The position numbers and the translations under genes are program-made. Below the pieces are notes generated by a model. That model worked only from the letters and a program-made list of their open reading frames with translations, had not been told where the DNA came from and did no database searches. Positions 37,788 through 46,122 of a DNA stretch of 64,000 nucleotides are shown in pieces. Source of the stretch: an uncultured Gammaproteobacteria bacterium (GTDB taxonomy: Bacteria > Pseudomonadota > Gammaproteobacteria > Steroidobacterales > Foliamicaceae). The stretch spans positions 310,001-374,000 of the forward strand of contig OX639965.1 of NCBI GenBank assembly GCA_951828235.1. The letters are read 5' to 3'. Numbering within the stretch: position 1 is the first letter of the stretch; each line of letters begins with the position of its first letter.

Positions 37788-37946
37788 CAGCGCGTGGCAG
37801 AACCCCGCGTCGCTCCGAGAACGGCGAGACGCCCGCCTGGCAAGGCGCGAGGAGCGCGCATATCGGGAATATGCAAGCGACGAGCAACGCAGTCCAGGCG
37901 GGACGGATCGCCGGTCGAACGCAGCGGGGCTTTTGCCACGGGCTGC
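37787..37946. repeat. 160-bp imperfect palindrome between bamD and the dual-OB-like gene
   Basis: Two arms of about 77 bases pair around the centre GCATAT-CGGGA-ATATGC (37858-37874). Paired landmarks are GCAGCGCGTGGC (37787) with GCCACGGGCTGC (37935-37946), and CCGCCTGG with CCAGGCGG. The arms are about 70 percent matched. It fills the convergent space from the bamD stop to within 13 bp of the facing stop. The inner motifs GGCAAGGCGCG and GAGCAACGC also occur in the 50454-50723 element. It may act as a bidirectional terminator, but no T-tract is present. Confidence 0.75.
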
Positions 37947-37958
37947 CAGGAAGCGCGT

Positions 37959-38657
37959 TCAGTCCTCAAGCGGTATCAGCGCCGCGACCCGCTTGATGCG
38001 TCCCTGCTTGCCCGGCGGCCCGAGAGTTATGCAGGCCGCGGTCGGGCGCCTGATTTCGTACGCTCCGACAGAATAGCGCGCGTAGCGGCGACGCATCACG
38101 TCCTCGCACAGCAGCAGGCGGTACTCGCGCTCCAGGTGGCTGAACCGCACCCGCACAACATTCTTGTCGGAAGCCGGACGCCGCGTCACGTCCACGACGT
38201 AGCGGTCGAGTTCGATCAGCATCAACGAAGAATCCAGTTCCTGAGCCTCGGGCGCAAGAACGCGGTCGAAGGAACCGGCCTTGGTGCTGGTCTTGTCCGA
38301 CCACAGCACCAGGGGTGAAGAGCACAGGTCGCCCAACAACTCGCGCGGGTAGATGCCCACCTTGCGCCAGCGGGGACGCTCGGCAACACGAAAATTCTCG
38401 TTCTGCGGAGGCTTTGGCGCAGCGGCTTCGACAGGCGCCAAGAAAACATCCAGTGGCCGCACAGGGGACTTGTTGCGAAAACGCACGGCGTTAAGCGACA
38501 AGGCGCCTCCCTTACGGGCCCCGCAAAGCCGCGCCCACGGGCCCAGCCGTTCGCCATCGAAATGCATCGCGGCCACCCGGAAGCCGCCGGCGGCTTCGTA
38601 GCGCGCCATGCAGAGAAATTGTCTTATTTCCAAAGCAGGCCCCAAAAAGCAGAGCAT
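37959..38657 (-). CDS. Protein resembling the dual OB-fold (DuOB) domain family
   Basis: The 232-residue protein starts at an ATG one base after the rluC stop (TAA-A-ATG), so translation is coupled. I see the outline of a DuOB-type protein: an N-terminal ARYEAAGGFRVAAMHFDGE strand pair, QNENFRVAERPRWRKVG near the middle, and a second OB-like part with VVRVRFSHLEREYRLLL ending in CITLGPPGKQGRIKRVAALI. These resemble, from memory, the family's QPEN and CxSLG...K...AxI motifs. DuOB domains are predicted nucleic-acid binders with no settled function. There are no membrane segments or signal peptide. Pairing with an rRNA pseudouridine synthase suggests an RNA-related role, but this is inference. 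Confidence 0.5.
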   Translation of the reverse strand: MLCFLGPALEIRQFLCMARYEAAGGFRVAAMHFDGERLGPWARLCGARKGGALSLNAVRFRNKSPVRPLDVFLAPVEAAAPKPPQNENFRVAERPRWRKVGIYPRELLGDLCSSPLVLWSDKTSTKAGSFDRVLAPEAQELDSSLMLIELDRYVVDVTRRPASDKNVVRVRFSHLEREYRLLLCEDVMRRRYARYSVGAYEIRRPTAACITLGPPGKQGRIKRVAALIPLED

Positions 38658-38658
38658 T

Positions 38659-39603
38659 TTATGTTTTTCGGGCCGAGGCACCAAACTCCGGGGGACCCAG
38701 GGTTGCCAGAACGGCGCGCAATTCTTCCGGCAAGGGCGCATGCAGGCGCAAGGCCCGCGAGGTCAGCGGATGACGCAGGTTGACTTCGGAGGCATGCAGA
38801 AATAGCCGCTTCAGCCCGATTGCCTGCTCAGGACCGCTCCGGGTCCGCCCATAGCGATCGTCGCCCAGCACCGGGTGGCCGATAGCGGCGGCGTGTACGC
38901 GAATCTGGTGGGTGCGTCCGGTAATCGGAATTGCGCGGACCAGCGTGGCCTCCCGCCAGCCCTGGCGAGGCAGGAAGCAGGTCTGCGCCCACTGGCCCGA
39001 ACCCGCCCGGACCCGCCATTCGGGCCCCTCGCCGCGCGAGCGTTCCAGCGGCAGTTCCACCTTGCGTTCCCTGCCCTTCAGGCGTCCCCCGAGCAGGGCG
39101 ATATAGGTCTTTCGGACCTCGTTGTCCCGAAATGCCTTGTGCAGGGCTTGCAGCGCGCGGGGTTTCCTGGCCAGCAGCAGGCAGCCGCTGGTGCCCCGGT
39201 CCAGCCGGTGCGCCAATTGCAGAAAACCCTCGCGAGGCCGGGCGGCGCGCAGCAGTTCCACCGCCCCCAGGCGGATCGAACCACCCGCATGCACCGCCAG
39301 TCCGGCTGGTTTGTCGAGAACGAGCATACCGTCGTCCTCGTACAACAGGTGCCGTTCTATCCAGCGCGCCCGCGCCGCCACGGGCGGCGGGGAACGCCGC
39401 TCGAGAAACGGCGGCAACCTGACCTCATCACCCGCGCGCAGGCGGTGGCCCGAGGATTTGCGTCCCCGGTTCACCCGTACCTCGCCGCGCCGGATCATGC
39501 GATGCACCCGCGCCAGGCGCATGGGCTTGAGACGGCCCGCCAGGAAGTTGTCCAGACGCCTGCCGGCATCGTCCTCGGAAACGACAAGCAGGTTGTCTTT
39601 CAC
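38659..39603 (-). CDS. rluC: 23S rRNA pseudouridine(955/2504/2580) synthase RluC
   Basis: The 314-residue enzyme has an S4 domain (DDAGRRLDNFLAGRL, then RMIRRGEVRVNRGR) and an RluA-family core with AHRLDRGTSGCLLLA, where Asp is catalytic, plus GRTHQIRVHAAAIGHPVLGDD. Divergence from rne, as in E. coli, supports the RluC assignment. It modifies three uridines of 23S rRNA. I place the start at the GTG at 39603, which puts the S4 domain at the normal position; longer in-frame starts reach into the rne leader and lack similarity. Its stop is one base before the dual-OB-like gene. Confidence 0.92.
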   Translation of the reverse strand: MKDNLLVVSEDDAGRRLDNFLAGRLKPMRLARVHRMIRRGEVRVNRGRKSSGHRLRAGDEVRLPPFLERRSPPPVAARARWIERHLLYEDDGMLVLDKPAGLAVHAGGSIRLGAVELLRAARPREGFLQLAHRLDRGTSGCLLLARKPRALQALHKAFRDNEVRKTYIALLGGRLKGRERKVELPLERSRGEGPEWRVRAGSGQWAQTCFLPRQGWREATLVRAIPITGRTHQIRVHAAAIGHPVLGDDRYGRTRSGPEQAIGLKRLFLHASEVNLRHPLTSRALRLHAPLPEELRAVLATLGPPEFGASARKT

Positions 39604-39663
39604 CGGCAAAAGGCAATGCCGCCGGGGTATTCGGCCATGTATCGGTCGCCGGGCATGCCGTGC

Positions 39664-39914
39664 TATAGTAATCGCCGGCGCTTGAGGAAGGCGCCCGCGC
39701 AGCTTTCTGCGCAAACGGCAGGAATGGCCTGCCCGACCTGTTTCCAATTGCGGCGGAGGAACGCCGGTCTTACCGGATAGATTTCAGGGACCAGAACGTG
39801 CACGAGACGTTTGCCTTATGAATGACCTCTTCAGGCACTGCTGCCTGCGCGCCCTGTGGGCGCCGCCAGGCGCGGCTGCTGTGTGGCTCCGCCCGAACAC
39901 ACACGAGATTCACA
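39664..39914 (+). promoter_or_regulatory. Extended -10 promoter and long 5' leader of rne
   Basis: TGC-TATAGT (39661-39669) is an extended -10 element with no clear -35. Transcription from about 39676 would give a leader of about 240 bases before the rne ATG. The rluC-rne intergenic space of 311 bp holds nothing else that I recognise. E. coli rne also has a long leader, used for autoregulation; the same role here is inferred. Confidence 0.45.
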
Positions 39915-41921
39915 ATGAAAAGAATGCTGGTAAACGCCACCCAGCAAGAAGAGGTGCGCGTTGCTCTTGTCGATGGACAAGAACTCTATGACCTTGCCAT
40001 TGAGCACAGGGAAAAGGAAGAAAAGAGGGGCAATATCTACAAGGGGCGCATTGCGCGCATAGAACCCAGCCTCGAGGCTGCCTTTGTGGATTTCGGCGCA
40101 GAGCGCCATGGCTTTCTCCCCCTGGAGGACATATCCCGCGAGTACTTCCTGCGGGCTCCGGAACCCGGCAAGCCGCTGAACATCGCCGAGCTGGTGGACG
40201 AAGGCCAGCAGCTCGTGGTCCAGGTGGAGAAGGACGAGCGGGACACCAAGGGCGCGGCACTCAGCACCCTGGTTTCGCTGGCTGGCCGCTACCTGGTGCT
40301 GAACGCCAATAATCCGCGTGGCGGCGGCGTTTCGCGCCAGGTGCGCGGGGAGGATCGTCAGGCTGTTCAGCAAAGGCTCGGAAAGCTCAAGATCCCCAAG
40401 GGCATGAGCGTAATCATCCGTACCCAGGGCCATGACCGAAGCACCGAAGAGCTGCAATGGGACCTGGACAACCAGTTGCAGACCTGGGAAGCCATCAAGC
40501 TGGCCGTGCTGGAACGCGACGGTCCCTTCCTGGTGGTTCAGGAATCCAGCGTGATCCTGCGGGCGGTTCGCGACTACCTGTCCGACTCGATCGCCGAAGT
40601 CGTGGTGGACGACGACGAAGCCTACGAGAGCATACGCAGTTTCATGAAGCACACCATGCCGCACTTCCTGGATCGGCTGCGCCGCCATGAGGGCGACGGC
40701 CCGCTGTTCAACCGCTACCAGATCGAGAGCCAGATCGACTCGGCATACCGCCGCCGCGTAGACCTGCCTTCCGGCGGCCAGATCATCATCGACCAGCCGG
40801 AGGCGGGCATCTGCATCGACGTCAACTCCGCCCGCGCCACGTCCGCCGAAGATATCGAACAGACCGCACTGCAGACCAACCTCGAGGCGGCCGACCAGAT
40901 CTCCCGTCAGTGCCGCATACGTGACCTGTCGGGCCTCATCATGATCGACTTCATCGATATGCGTTCTTCCGGCGCCAACCGCCAGGTGGAGGAACGGCTG
41001 CGCCAGGCCACGCGCAACGAGCCGGCGAGGATCCAGATCGGACAGATTTCGCGCTTCGGAATTCTGGAGATGTCGCGCCAGCGACTGCGCACCTCTCTGG
41101 TCGACGTGACCCACGAGACCTGCCCGAGGTGCGGCGGCACCGGGCGAATCCGCGGCGTGGAATCGCTGGGCCTGCATGTGCTTCGGATGATCAGCGAGGA
41201 AGCGGGCAAGGAAAGCACGGCCAAGGTGGTGGCGGAGTTGCCGTTGGTCGTCGCCAATTTCCTGCTCAACGAAAAGCGGGCCATGCTCTCGCAGATCGAG
41301 GACGTATTTGAGGTGAGTGTCGTTCTGGTGGCCAACTCCGCCATGGAGACGCCCCAATTCGCGTTGCGCAGGGTTCGGGGAAAGGAAGACGACGACACGC
41401 CGAGTTACGAGATGGCGACCGTGACCGCTCCGCCCCCGGCATTGCTGGCGCCGACCCGCCCCAAGCCGCCCGAGAAGCCCGCAGTGGAACGAACGCTGCC
41501 GGATTCCGCGCCACCCAAGCGCAAGGCCAGGGCCGCAAGGCAGCGCAGCCGCCAGAAGAACCCGAAGAAGGGTTTCTTCACGCGACTCTTCGGGCTTGGC
41601 GAGAAAGAGGAAAAAGCGGACGCCGGCAAGGAGAAGCAGAAAACTCATCCTCCCAGGCGGTCGCGGTCCAGAGGCAAGGGCAAGCATCCCTCCAAGGGGA
41701 AGCGCGGCGGCAGGGGAAGAAGCGAGTCCAGGGCGAAAGGCGCGCGGCGGCCAAAACCGGATTCCAAGGCAAAAGGCCAGCAGAAGCCAAGAGACTCCAA
41801 GCCAAAAGGCGAGCAGAAGGCACCTGCTCCGCAAGCGGACGGTGCAGGCGGCCAGGGCCCGCGGCGCCGGCGGCGCAGGCGACGGCGGAGGCCCGCGGCG
41901 GACGCCCCGCCGCCCTCCTGA
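39915..41921 (+). CDS. rne: Ribonuclease E, with short C-terminal region
   Basis: From the ATG at 39915 (MKRMLVNATQ) the product has 668 residues. The catalytic half shows the S1 domain (NIYKGRIARIEPSLEAAFVD), the DNase-I-like region with Asp302 in CIDVNSARAT and Asp345 in MIDFIDM, and the zinc-link CPRCGGTG (Cys403, Cys406). RNase E starts mRNA decay and processes rRNA and tRNA. The non-catalytic part after about residue 490 is only about 180 residues, against about 530 in E. coli. It keeps an amphipathic helix KKGFFTRLFGLGEK (551-564), like the E. coli membrane anchor, and an arginine-rich RNA-binding tail ending in ten consecutive arginines. Confidence 0.96.
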   Translation: MKRMLVNATQQEEVRVALVDGQELYDLAIEHREKEEKRGNIYKGRIARIEPSLEAAFVDFGAERHGFLPLEDISREYFLRAPEPGKPLNIAELVDEGQQLVVQVEKDERDTKGAALSTLVSLAGRYLVLNANNPRGGGVSRQVRGEDRQAVQQRLGKLKIPKGMSVIIRTQGHDRSTEELQWDLDNQLQTWEAIKLAVLERDGPFLVVQESSVILRAVRDYLSDSIAEVVVDDDEAYESIRSFMKHTMPHFLDRLRRHEGDGPLFNRYQIESQIDSAYRRRVDLPSGGQIIIDQPEAGICIDVNSARATSAEDIEQTALQTNLEAADQISRQCRIRDLSGLIMIDFIDMRSSGANRQVEERLRQATRNEPARIQIGQISRFGILEMSRQRLRTSLVDVTHETCPRCGGTGRIRGVESLGLHVLRMISEEAGKESTAKVVAELPLVVANFLLNEKRAMLSQIEDVFEVSVVLVANSAMETPQFALRRVRGKEDDDTPSYEMATVTAPPPALLAPTRPKPPEKPAVERTLPDSAPPKRKARAARQRSRQKNPKKGFFTRLFGLGEKEEKADAGKEKQKTHPPRRSRSRGKGKHPSKGKRGGRGRSESRAKGARRPKPDSKAKGQQKPRDSKPKGEQKAPAPQADGAGGQGPRRRRRRRRRRPAADAPPPS

Positions 41922-41942
41922 TCAGGGAAACGCCTTGATCCG

Positions 41943-41959
41943 GGGCCGCCGGGCGGCCC
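41943..41959. terminator. Hairpin between convergent rne and unknown gene
   Basis: GGGCCGC, loop CGG and GCGGCCC form a perfect 7-bp stem midway between the two stop codons (41921 and 41966). No U-tract follows on either strand, so it is a weak bidirectional terminator candidate. Confidence 0.4.
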
Positions 41960-41965
41960 TGCTCT

Positions 41966-42589
41966 TCAGTCGACTTCGGCGGTCAGCCAGCCGTCGGGCT
42001 GCCAATGCGAAACGCGCATCTCCACGCCCATGTGCTCCGCGTATCCAAGCAGGCGCGGCCGGGTCCAGTTTTCGTGAATCCATTCCTCGGTCAGATCAAA
42101 CTGCCCGATCCTGTGGGAGGCGGCAAGGACGCGGGCGAAGGGTGAGCGCCAGCGGCGCTTGCCGGGGCTGGATTCGGTTTCCAGGCAGAGCTGATAGTGG
42201 CAGGCCGTGCGGTCAAAGATGCCGATCAGGGCGATCTCGTTTTGCCCGGTCTTCTCGACCAACGCTTTCATGCGATCGTTCAGCGGCGTCATGGTCTTGA
42301 TGTCGTGGGCCACGTACTCCTCCATCACACCGTGGTCCTTGGCGAACTGAATGGCCTGAAGCCGCGCCTTGATCAGCGCGTCGTTGATCTCGTGCGGATA
42401 GGGCTTGGTATTCTTGAGCGTCTTGAGCACTACGGCGATCGACTTGCCGAGTTCGTCCTCCCGCCCTTCGACGCCGGTGTCGACACCGGTCCACGCATTC
42501 GGCGGCGGTCCGCCCATCGCCCCGGGCGGAGGCCCGCCGGCCGCTGAAGGCCGGGCTCCGGTTTCTTTGCGCAATGCTTGAACGCTCAT
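41966..42589 (-). CDS. Conserved-looking protein of unknown function
   Basis: I do not recognise this 207-residue protein. Residues 1-40 are Pro/Gly-rich and probably disordered (GGPPPGAMGGPPPNAW). The rest is soluble, with amphipathic helices (DELGKSIAVVLKTLKN, INDALIKARLQAIQFAKDHG) and a C-terminal Trp-rich stretch (EEWIHENWTRPRLLGYAEHM). There is no signal peptide or membrane segment, and two cysteines sit in TACHYQLCLE. It is likely a real gene: codon use matches its neighbours, a GAGG ribosome site is six bases before the ATG, and a perfect TATAAT lies at 42628-42633. It converges on rne. Confidence 0.7.
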   Translation of the reverse strand: MSVQALRKETGARPSAAGGPPPGAMGGPPPNAWTGVDTGVEGREDELGKSIAVVLKTLKNTKPYPHEINDALIKARLQAIQFAKDHGVMEEYVAHDIKTMTPLNDRMKALVEKTGQNEIALIGIFDRTACHYQLCLETESSPGKRRWRSPFARVLAASHRIGQFDLTEEWIHENWTRPRLLGYAEHMGVEMRVSHWQPDGWLTAEVD

Positions 42590-42627
42590 GGATTACCTCG
42601 CTGAGAAATTGTTGGCGGAAGCGAAAT

Positions 42628-42655
42628 ATTATACGGAGCCTCGTGTCGGGCTCCG
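42628..42655 (-). promoter_or_regulatory. kdsB-distal hairpin and -10 box for the unknown gene
   Basis: CGGAGCC (42634-42640) and GGCTCCG (42649-42655) form a 7-bp stem just after the kdsB stop. On the minus strand it is followed directly by TATAAT at 42628-42633 and an A/T stretch. The hairpin may end the kdsB transcript while TATAAT starts the next gene; no good -35 is visible. Confidence 0.45.
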
Positions 42656-42658
42656 CCG

Positions 42659-43390
42659 CTACGCGAGAAGCCGCTCCACCCTGCGTACATCTTCGGGCGT
42701 GTCCACTTCCGGTCCGGGAGGGGGGTCCACGACTACCACTCCGATGCTCATGCCCAGCCACAGGGCCCGAAGCTGCTCCAGCCCCTCGACTTGTTCCAGT
42801 TCGCAGGGCGCCTCGCCCGTCAGCCGCTTGAGAACTTCAACGCGATAGGCATAAAGACCGCTATGGCGCAGAAAGCGCGGCCGGGAGGCGCCGGTCGGGT
42901 GGCTGGCGGGAATGCCTGCACGGCTGAAATAAAGGGCCCTGCCGGCGGCGTCCAGGACCACCTTGACCACGTTTGGGTTGGCGGCCTCGGCCGGGCCCGG
43001 CAGCGATGACGCAAGTGTCGAGAGATCGTCGCGGCAAGCCCTGGAGGCCACTGCGGCAATGTGCGCGGGATCGATCAAAGGCGCATCACCCTGGAGATTG
43101 ACCACCACCTCGTCCGGTCCGAACTGAAGCTGCTCCGCCACCTCCGCCACCCGGTCCGACCCGCAGGCGTGATCGGCACGGGTCAGACAGGCGCGCCCGC
43201 CAAATTCTTCCACGCATGCGATCACGCGCTCATCGTCGGTGGCGACCACCACGGTTTTCGCCCCGCTCTTCCCGGCCCGGCGCCAGACATGCTCCACCAA
43301 TGGCCGACCGCCCAGCGGCGTCAGGGGCTTTCCCGGCAAGCGGCTGGATGCGTAACGCGCGGGAATGACGATATGAAAAACGTGTTGCAT
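42659..43390 (-). CDS. kdsB: 3-deoxy-manno-octulosonate cytidylyltransferase
   Basis: The 243-residue enzyme shows the CMP-Kdo synthetase motifs IVIPARYASSRLPGKPL (residues 8-24), VVVATDDERV, RADHACGSDRVAEVA and VVNLQGDAPLIDP. It activates Kdo as CMP-Kdo for transfer to lipid A. It follows lpxK by 10 bp and closes the lol-comEC-msbA-lpxK-kdsB unit. The ATG at 43390 gives the standard N terminus. The product confirms that the organism makes Kdo-containing LPS. Confidence 0.96.
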   Translation of the reverse strand: MQHVFHIVIPARYASSRLPGKPLTPLGGRPLVEHVWRRAGKSGAKTVVVATDDERVIACVEEFGGRACLTRADHACGSDRVAEVAEQLQFGPDEVVVNLQGDAPLIDPAHIAAVASRACRDDLSTLASSLPGPAEAANPNVVKVVLDAAGRALYFSRAGIPASHPTGASRPRFLRHSGLYAYRVEVLKRLTGEAPCELEQVEGLEQLRALWLGMSIGVVVVDPPPGPEVDTPEDVRRVERLLA

Positions 43391-43400
43391 CAGGGCGAGT

Positions 43401-44378
43401 TCACATCAGGTCAAGAATCCTGCGCATGATTCTTTCGCGCGAGCTTTCCGGCATTAATACCTCTGCGGGCGTCCACCACAGGTCCTTTCCCACGTGATCC
43501 GGGTACTTTACGGCGTCCTTGGCGGTCATGATCACCGGCAGGCCGCGCTTCAGCAGCGGCCCCAGGGAAACGCGCCCGTGATCCGGCACCCGCACCGGCT
43601 CCACGTCTATCCCGCAGGCCCTCAGCGCCGCGTGAAAACGCCGCGGGGCGCCGATGCCTGCAAGCGCAAGCACCCGCCGGCCGGCGAATTCCGTCAGGCG
43701 GCGCTGTTCGGCGCCGTCAAGCCGAAGCGCCCGGTCGATCCGCAACTCGAATTCAAGCCCCGGGAAACCGCTATTCGCGCCCTGGACCAGCACCTCGTCC
43801 ACTACCTCAAGGCGTGCGCGGGGCTCGCGCAGCGGACCCGCCGGCAGCAGACGGCCGTTGCCCAGGCCACGGTCGCCGTCGACGACGCAAATCTCAAGGT
43901 CCCGCGCCATTCGATAATGCTGCAGTCCGTCATCCGACAATACGATTTCCGCGCCTCCCGCCACGGCCCGGCGCGCCGCGCCGGCCCGATCGACACAGAC
44001 CCACACCGGGCATTCAGCCTGCTTTGCCAGCATTACCGGCTCGTCGCCGACCTCGCCGGGATCGGACTGCGGCGTGACCATCACCGGCGTGCGGTGCCTG
44101 CGTCCCCCATACCCGCGGCTGACGATTGCGGGACTGCGGCCCGCCTTCGCCAGGGACTGCGCGAGCCAGCCGGCGATCGGCGTCTTGCCGGTTCCGCCCA
44201 CGCTGATATTACCGACGACGACCACCGGCGCGCCCGCGGAAAGCGAACGCAACCAGCCGTTTCGGTAGGCCGTTCGCCGCAAGGCGGCTGCGGCGGCGAA
44301 CAGACCGGCCGCCGGGCAAAGCAGGGCGCTGAGCCAGCCACGCCGCTCCCACGCCTCCAGTGCCGTGTCAGCCGGCAT
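43401..44378 (-). CDS. lpxK: Tetraacyldisaccharide 4'-kinase
   Basis: The 325-residue membrane-associated kinase, from the ATG at 44378, has an N-terminal hydrophobic helix and the characteristic P-loop VVVGNISVGGTGKTP (about residues 50-64). GYGGRR, GDEPVMLAKQ, LSDDGLQHY and the C-terminal MTAKDAVKY follow. It phosphorylates the 4' position of the lipid A disaccharide at the inner membrane. The start overlaps the msbA end by 11 bp; a longer frame continues into msbA and is not used. The msbA-lpxK-kdsB order is standard for gammaproteobacteria. Confidence 0.95.
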   Translation of the reverse strand: MPADTALEAWERRGWLSALLCPAAGLFAAAAALRRTAYRNGWLRSLSAGAPVVVVGNISVGGTGKTPIAGWLAQSLAKAGRSPAIVSRGYGGRRHRTPVMVTPQSDPGEVGDEPVMLAKQAECPVWVCVDRAGAARRAVAGGAEIVLSDDGLQHYRMARDLEICVVDGDRGLGNGRLLPAGPLREPRARLEVVDEVLVQGANSGFPGLEFELRIDRALRLDGAEQRRLTEFAGRRVLALAGIGAPRRFHAALRACGIDVEPVRVPDHGRVSLGPLLKRGLPVIMTAKDAVKYPDHVGKDLWWTPAEVLMPESSRERIMRRILDLM

Positions 44379-46122
44379 TCCCGCTGTTTCGGAACTGCAG
44401 CCGGTGCAGGCTGGCGTATTGGCCGTCCCGGGCCAGCAGTTCGGCGTGCGGGCCAATCTCCACAATACGCCCGCGTTCCAGGACCACGATTCGGTCGGCG
44501 TGTTCCACGGTACTGAGTCGATGGGCGATGACCAGCGTCGTGCGGCCGCTCATCAGCCGGTCCAGGGCCTCCTGCACGTGGCGCTCGGAACTGCTGTCCA
44601 ACGCCGAAGTGGCCTCGTCCAGGATCAGCACGGGCGCGTCCTTGAGCAGGGCGCGGGCAATGGCCACGCGCTGCCTCTCTCCGCCGGACAGGCTCAGCCC
44701 CCCTTCGCCCACCCGTGCGTCCAGGCCGTCCCGCCGGGATTGCACGAATTCCATGACGTGGGCGGCCCGGGCCGCGGCTTCCACGGCGTCCGCACCGGCG
44801 CCCGACAGCGAGCCGTAGGCAATGTTGTTGGCGAGCGTGTCGTTGAACAGCATGACGTCCTGCGTCACCAGGGCGATCTGTGCGCGCAGGGCCGGCAGCG
44901 GCCAGTCGTTCAGGGGGCGCCCGTCCAGCCGCAGTTCGCCGGCGTCGGGTTCGAAAAAGCGCGGGATCAGGCTGACCAGGGTGGACTTGCCGCTGCCCGA
45001 ACGTCCCACGATCGCGACCCGCTCGCCCGGCTCGATTTCCAGCGATACGTCGCGCAGCGCCGCCGCGCCGTCGCGGTCATAGGAAAACGAAACATGGTTG
45101 AATTCCAGCTCGCCCCTGGCACGCTTCCCGGCGCGCACACCGGGCGGGGCGGCCGTGTCCACCTCCACCGCGCTGTCCAACAGGCCAAATACCGATTCCG
45201 CGGCCGCCAGTCCCCGCTGCAGGGAGGCATTCACGTTGGTGAGATGCTTCAGAGGCGTCATCAGCAACAGCATGGCTGCCATGAAACCGGTGAATTTCTC
45301 CACCTCAAGCCCTTCGGTGACGGAATACTGGGCGACGAACCAGGCTACCGAGGCTACGCCCACCGCGGCCAGCAGCATGGTGAGGCCGTCGCCTCCGGCA
45401 CGCGCCATGATCAGCTTGAGATGCAGCCTCTTGTTGCTTTCGTTGGCCCGGGCGAAGCGCCTGCTCTCCCGCTCGGCGCCACCGAAAACCTTGATGATGC
45501 GGAGTCCGCGCAAGGCCTCGTCGGTAATCCGCGAGACCTCCCCCATGTTCTCCTGGATCCGGCTGCTGTAGCGGCGGAAATGCCGGGACAATACCCGTGC
45601 CGTCAGCGCGATCAGGGGAGCGACCACAAAGACCACCGCGGACAGGCCTGCGCTGGCGTAGACCATGTAGGCGACCAGCCCCAGCACGGTGAGACTGTCG
45701 CGAACGATGGTGGTGATTACCGTCGAGGCCGCGTCCGCCACCTGCTCGGCGTCGTACAGCATGCGCGACAGCAATTGCGCGCGCGGCCGCTGTTCCACCG
45801 CCCGCACCGGCATGTGCAGGAACCGCTCAAACAGCATTGCCCGGAGCTGCCCCACCGCCGAGCGGCCGATTCGCCCCAGCTGATGGGCCGACACGAAGCC
45901 GGCAACGCCGCGTATCAGAAACAGCCCCAGCACGCCAATCGGCAACCATCGTGCCCAGGCGCCTCCCGCGTTTACCAGCAGTCCCGTCAGCCTCTCGACG
46001 GCAACCGCGAAGCCGATTTCCGTCAGGGCGAATACCGCCATGGCCAGGACCGCAAGCAGAAAGCCGCGCCAATACGGAACTGCCAGCGAGCCGAGGCGTC
46101 TCATCGGAGTTTCGGGCTGCAT
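44368..46122 (-). CDS. msbA: Lipid A export ABC transporter MsbA
   Basis: The 584-residue half-transporter has six membrane helices in the first 320 residues and an ABC ATPase from about 340. The ATPase shows Walker A VGRSGSGKSTL, Q-loop ALVTQDVMLF, signature LSGGERQRVAIARALL and Walker B VLILDEATSALD. It flips core lipid A across the inner membrane. Assignment rests on the next gene lpxK and on overall length. The start overlaps the comEC end by 22 bp, indicating translational coupling. All ATPase motifs are intact. Confidence 0.95.
   Translation of the reverse strand: MQPETPMRRLGSLAVPYWRGFLLAVLAMAVFALTEIGFAVAVERLTGLLVNAGGAWARWLPIGVLGLFLIRGVAGFVSAHQLGRIGRSAVGQLRAMLFERFLHMPVRAVEQRPRAQLLSRMLYDAEQVADAASTVITTIVRDSLTVLGLVAYMVYASAGLSAVVFVVAPLIALTARVLSRHFRRYSSRIQENMGEVSRITDEALRGLRIIKVFGGAERESRRFARANESNKRLHLKLIMARAGGDGLTMLLAAVGVASVAWFVAQYSVTEGLEVEKFTGFMAAMLLLMTPLKHLTNVNASLQRGLAAAESVFGLLDSAVEVDTAAPPGVRAGKRARGELEFNHVSFSYDRDGAAALRDVSLEIEPGERVAIVGRSGSGKSTLVSLIPRFFEPDAGELRLDGRPLNDWPLPALRAQIALVTQDVMLFNDTLANNIAYGSLSGAGADAVEAAARAAHVMEFVQSRRDGLDARVGEGGLSLSGGERQRVAIARALLKDAPVLILDEATSALDSSSERHVQEALDRLMSGRTTLVIAHRLSTVEHADRIVVLERGRIVEIGPHAELLARDGQYASLHRLQFRNSGNAG

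Noticed and set aside
39831..41834. Open frame of 667 codons on the minus strand
   Set aside because: Antisense shadow of rne with low-complexity translation.
41943..41959. Strong intrinsic terminator after rne
   Set aside because: The stem is good but neither strand has a U-tract, so it is listed only as a weak candidate.
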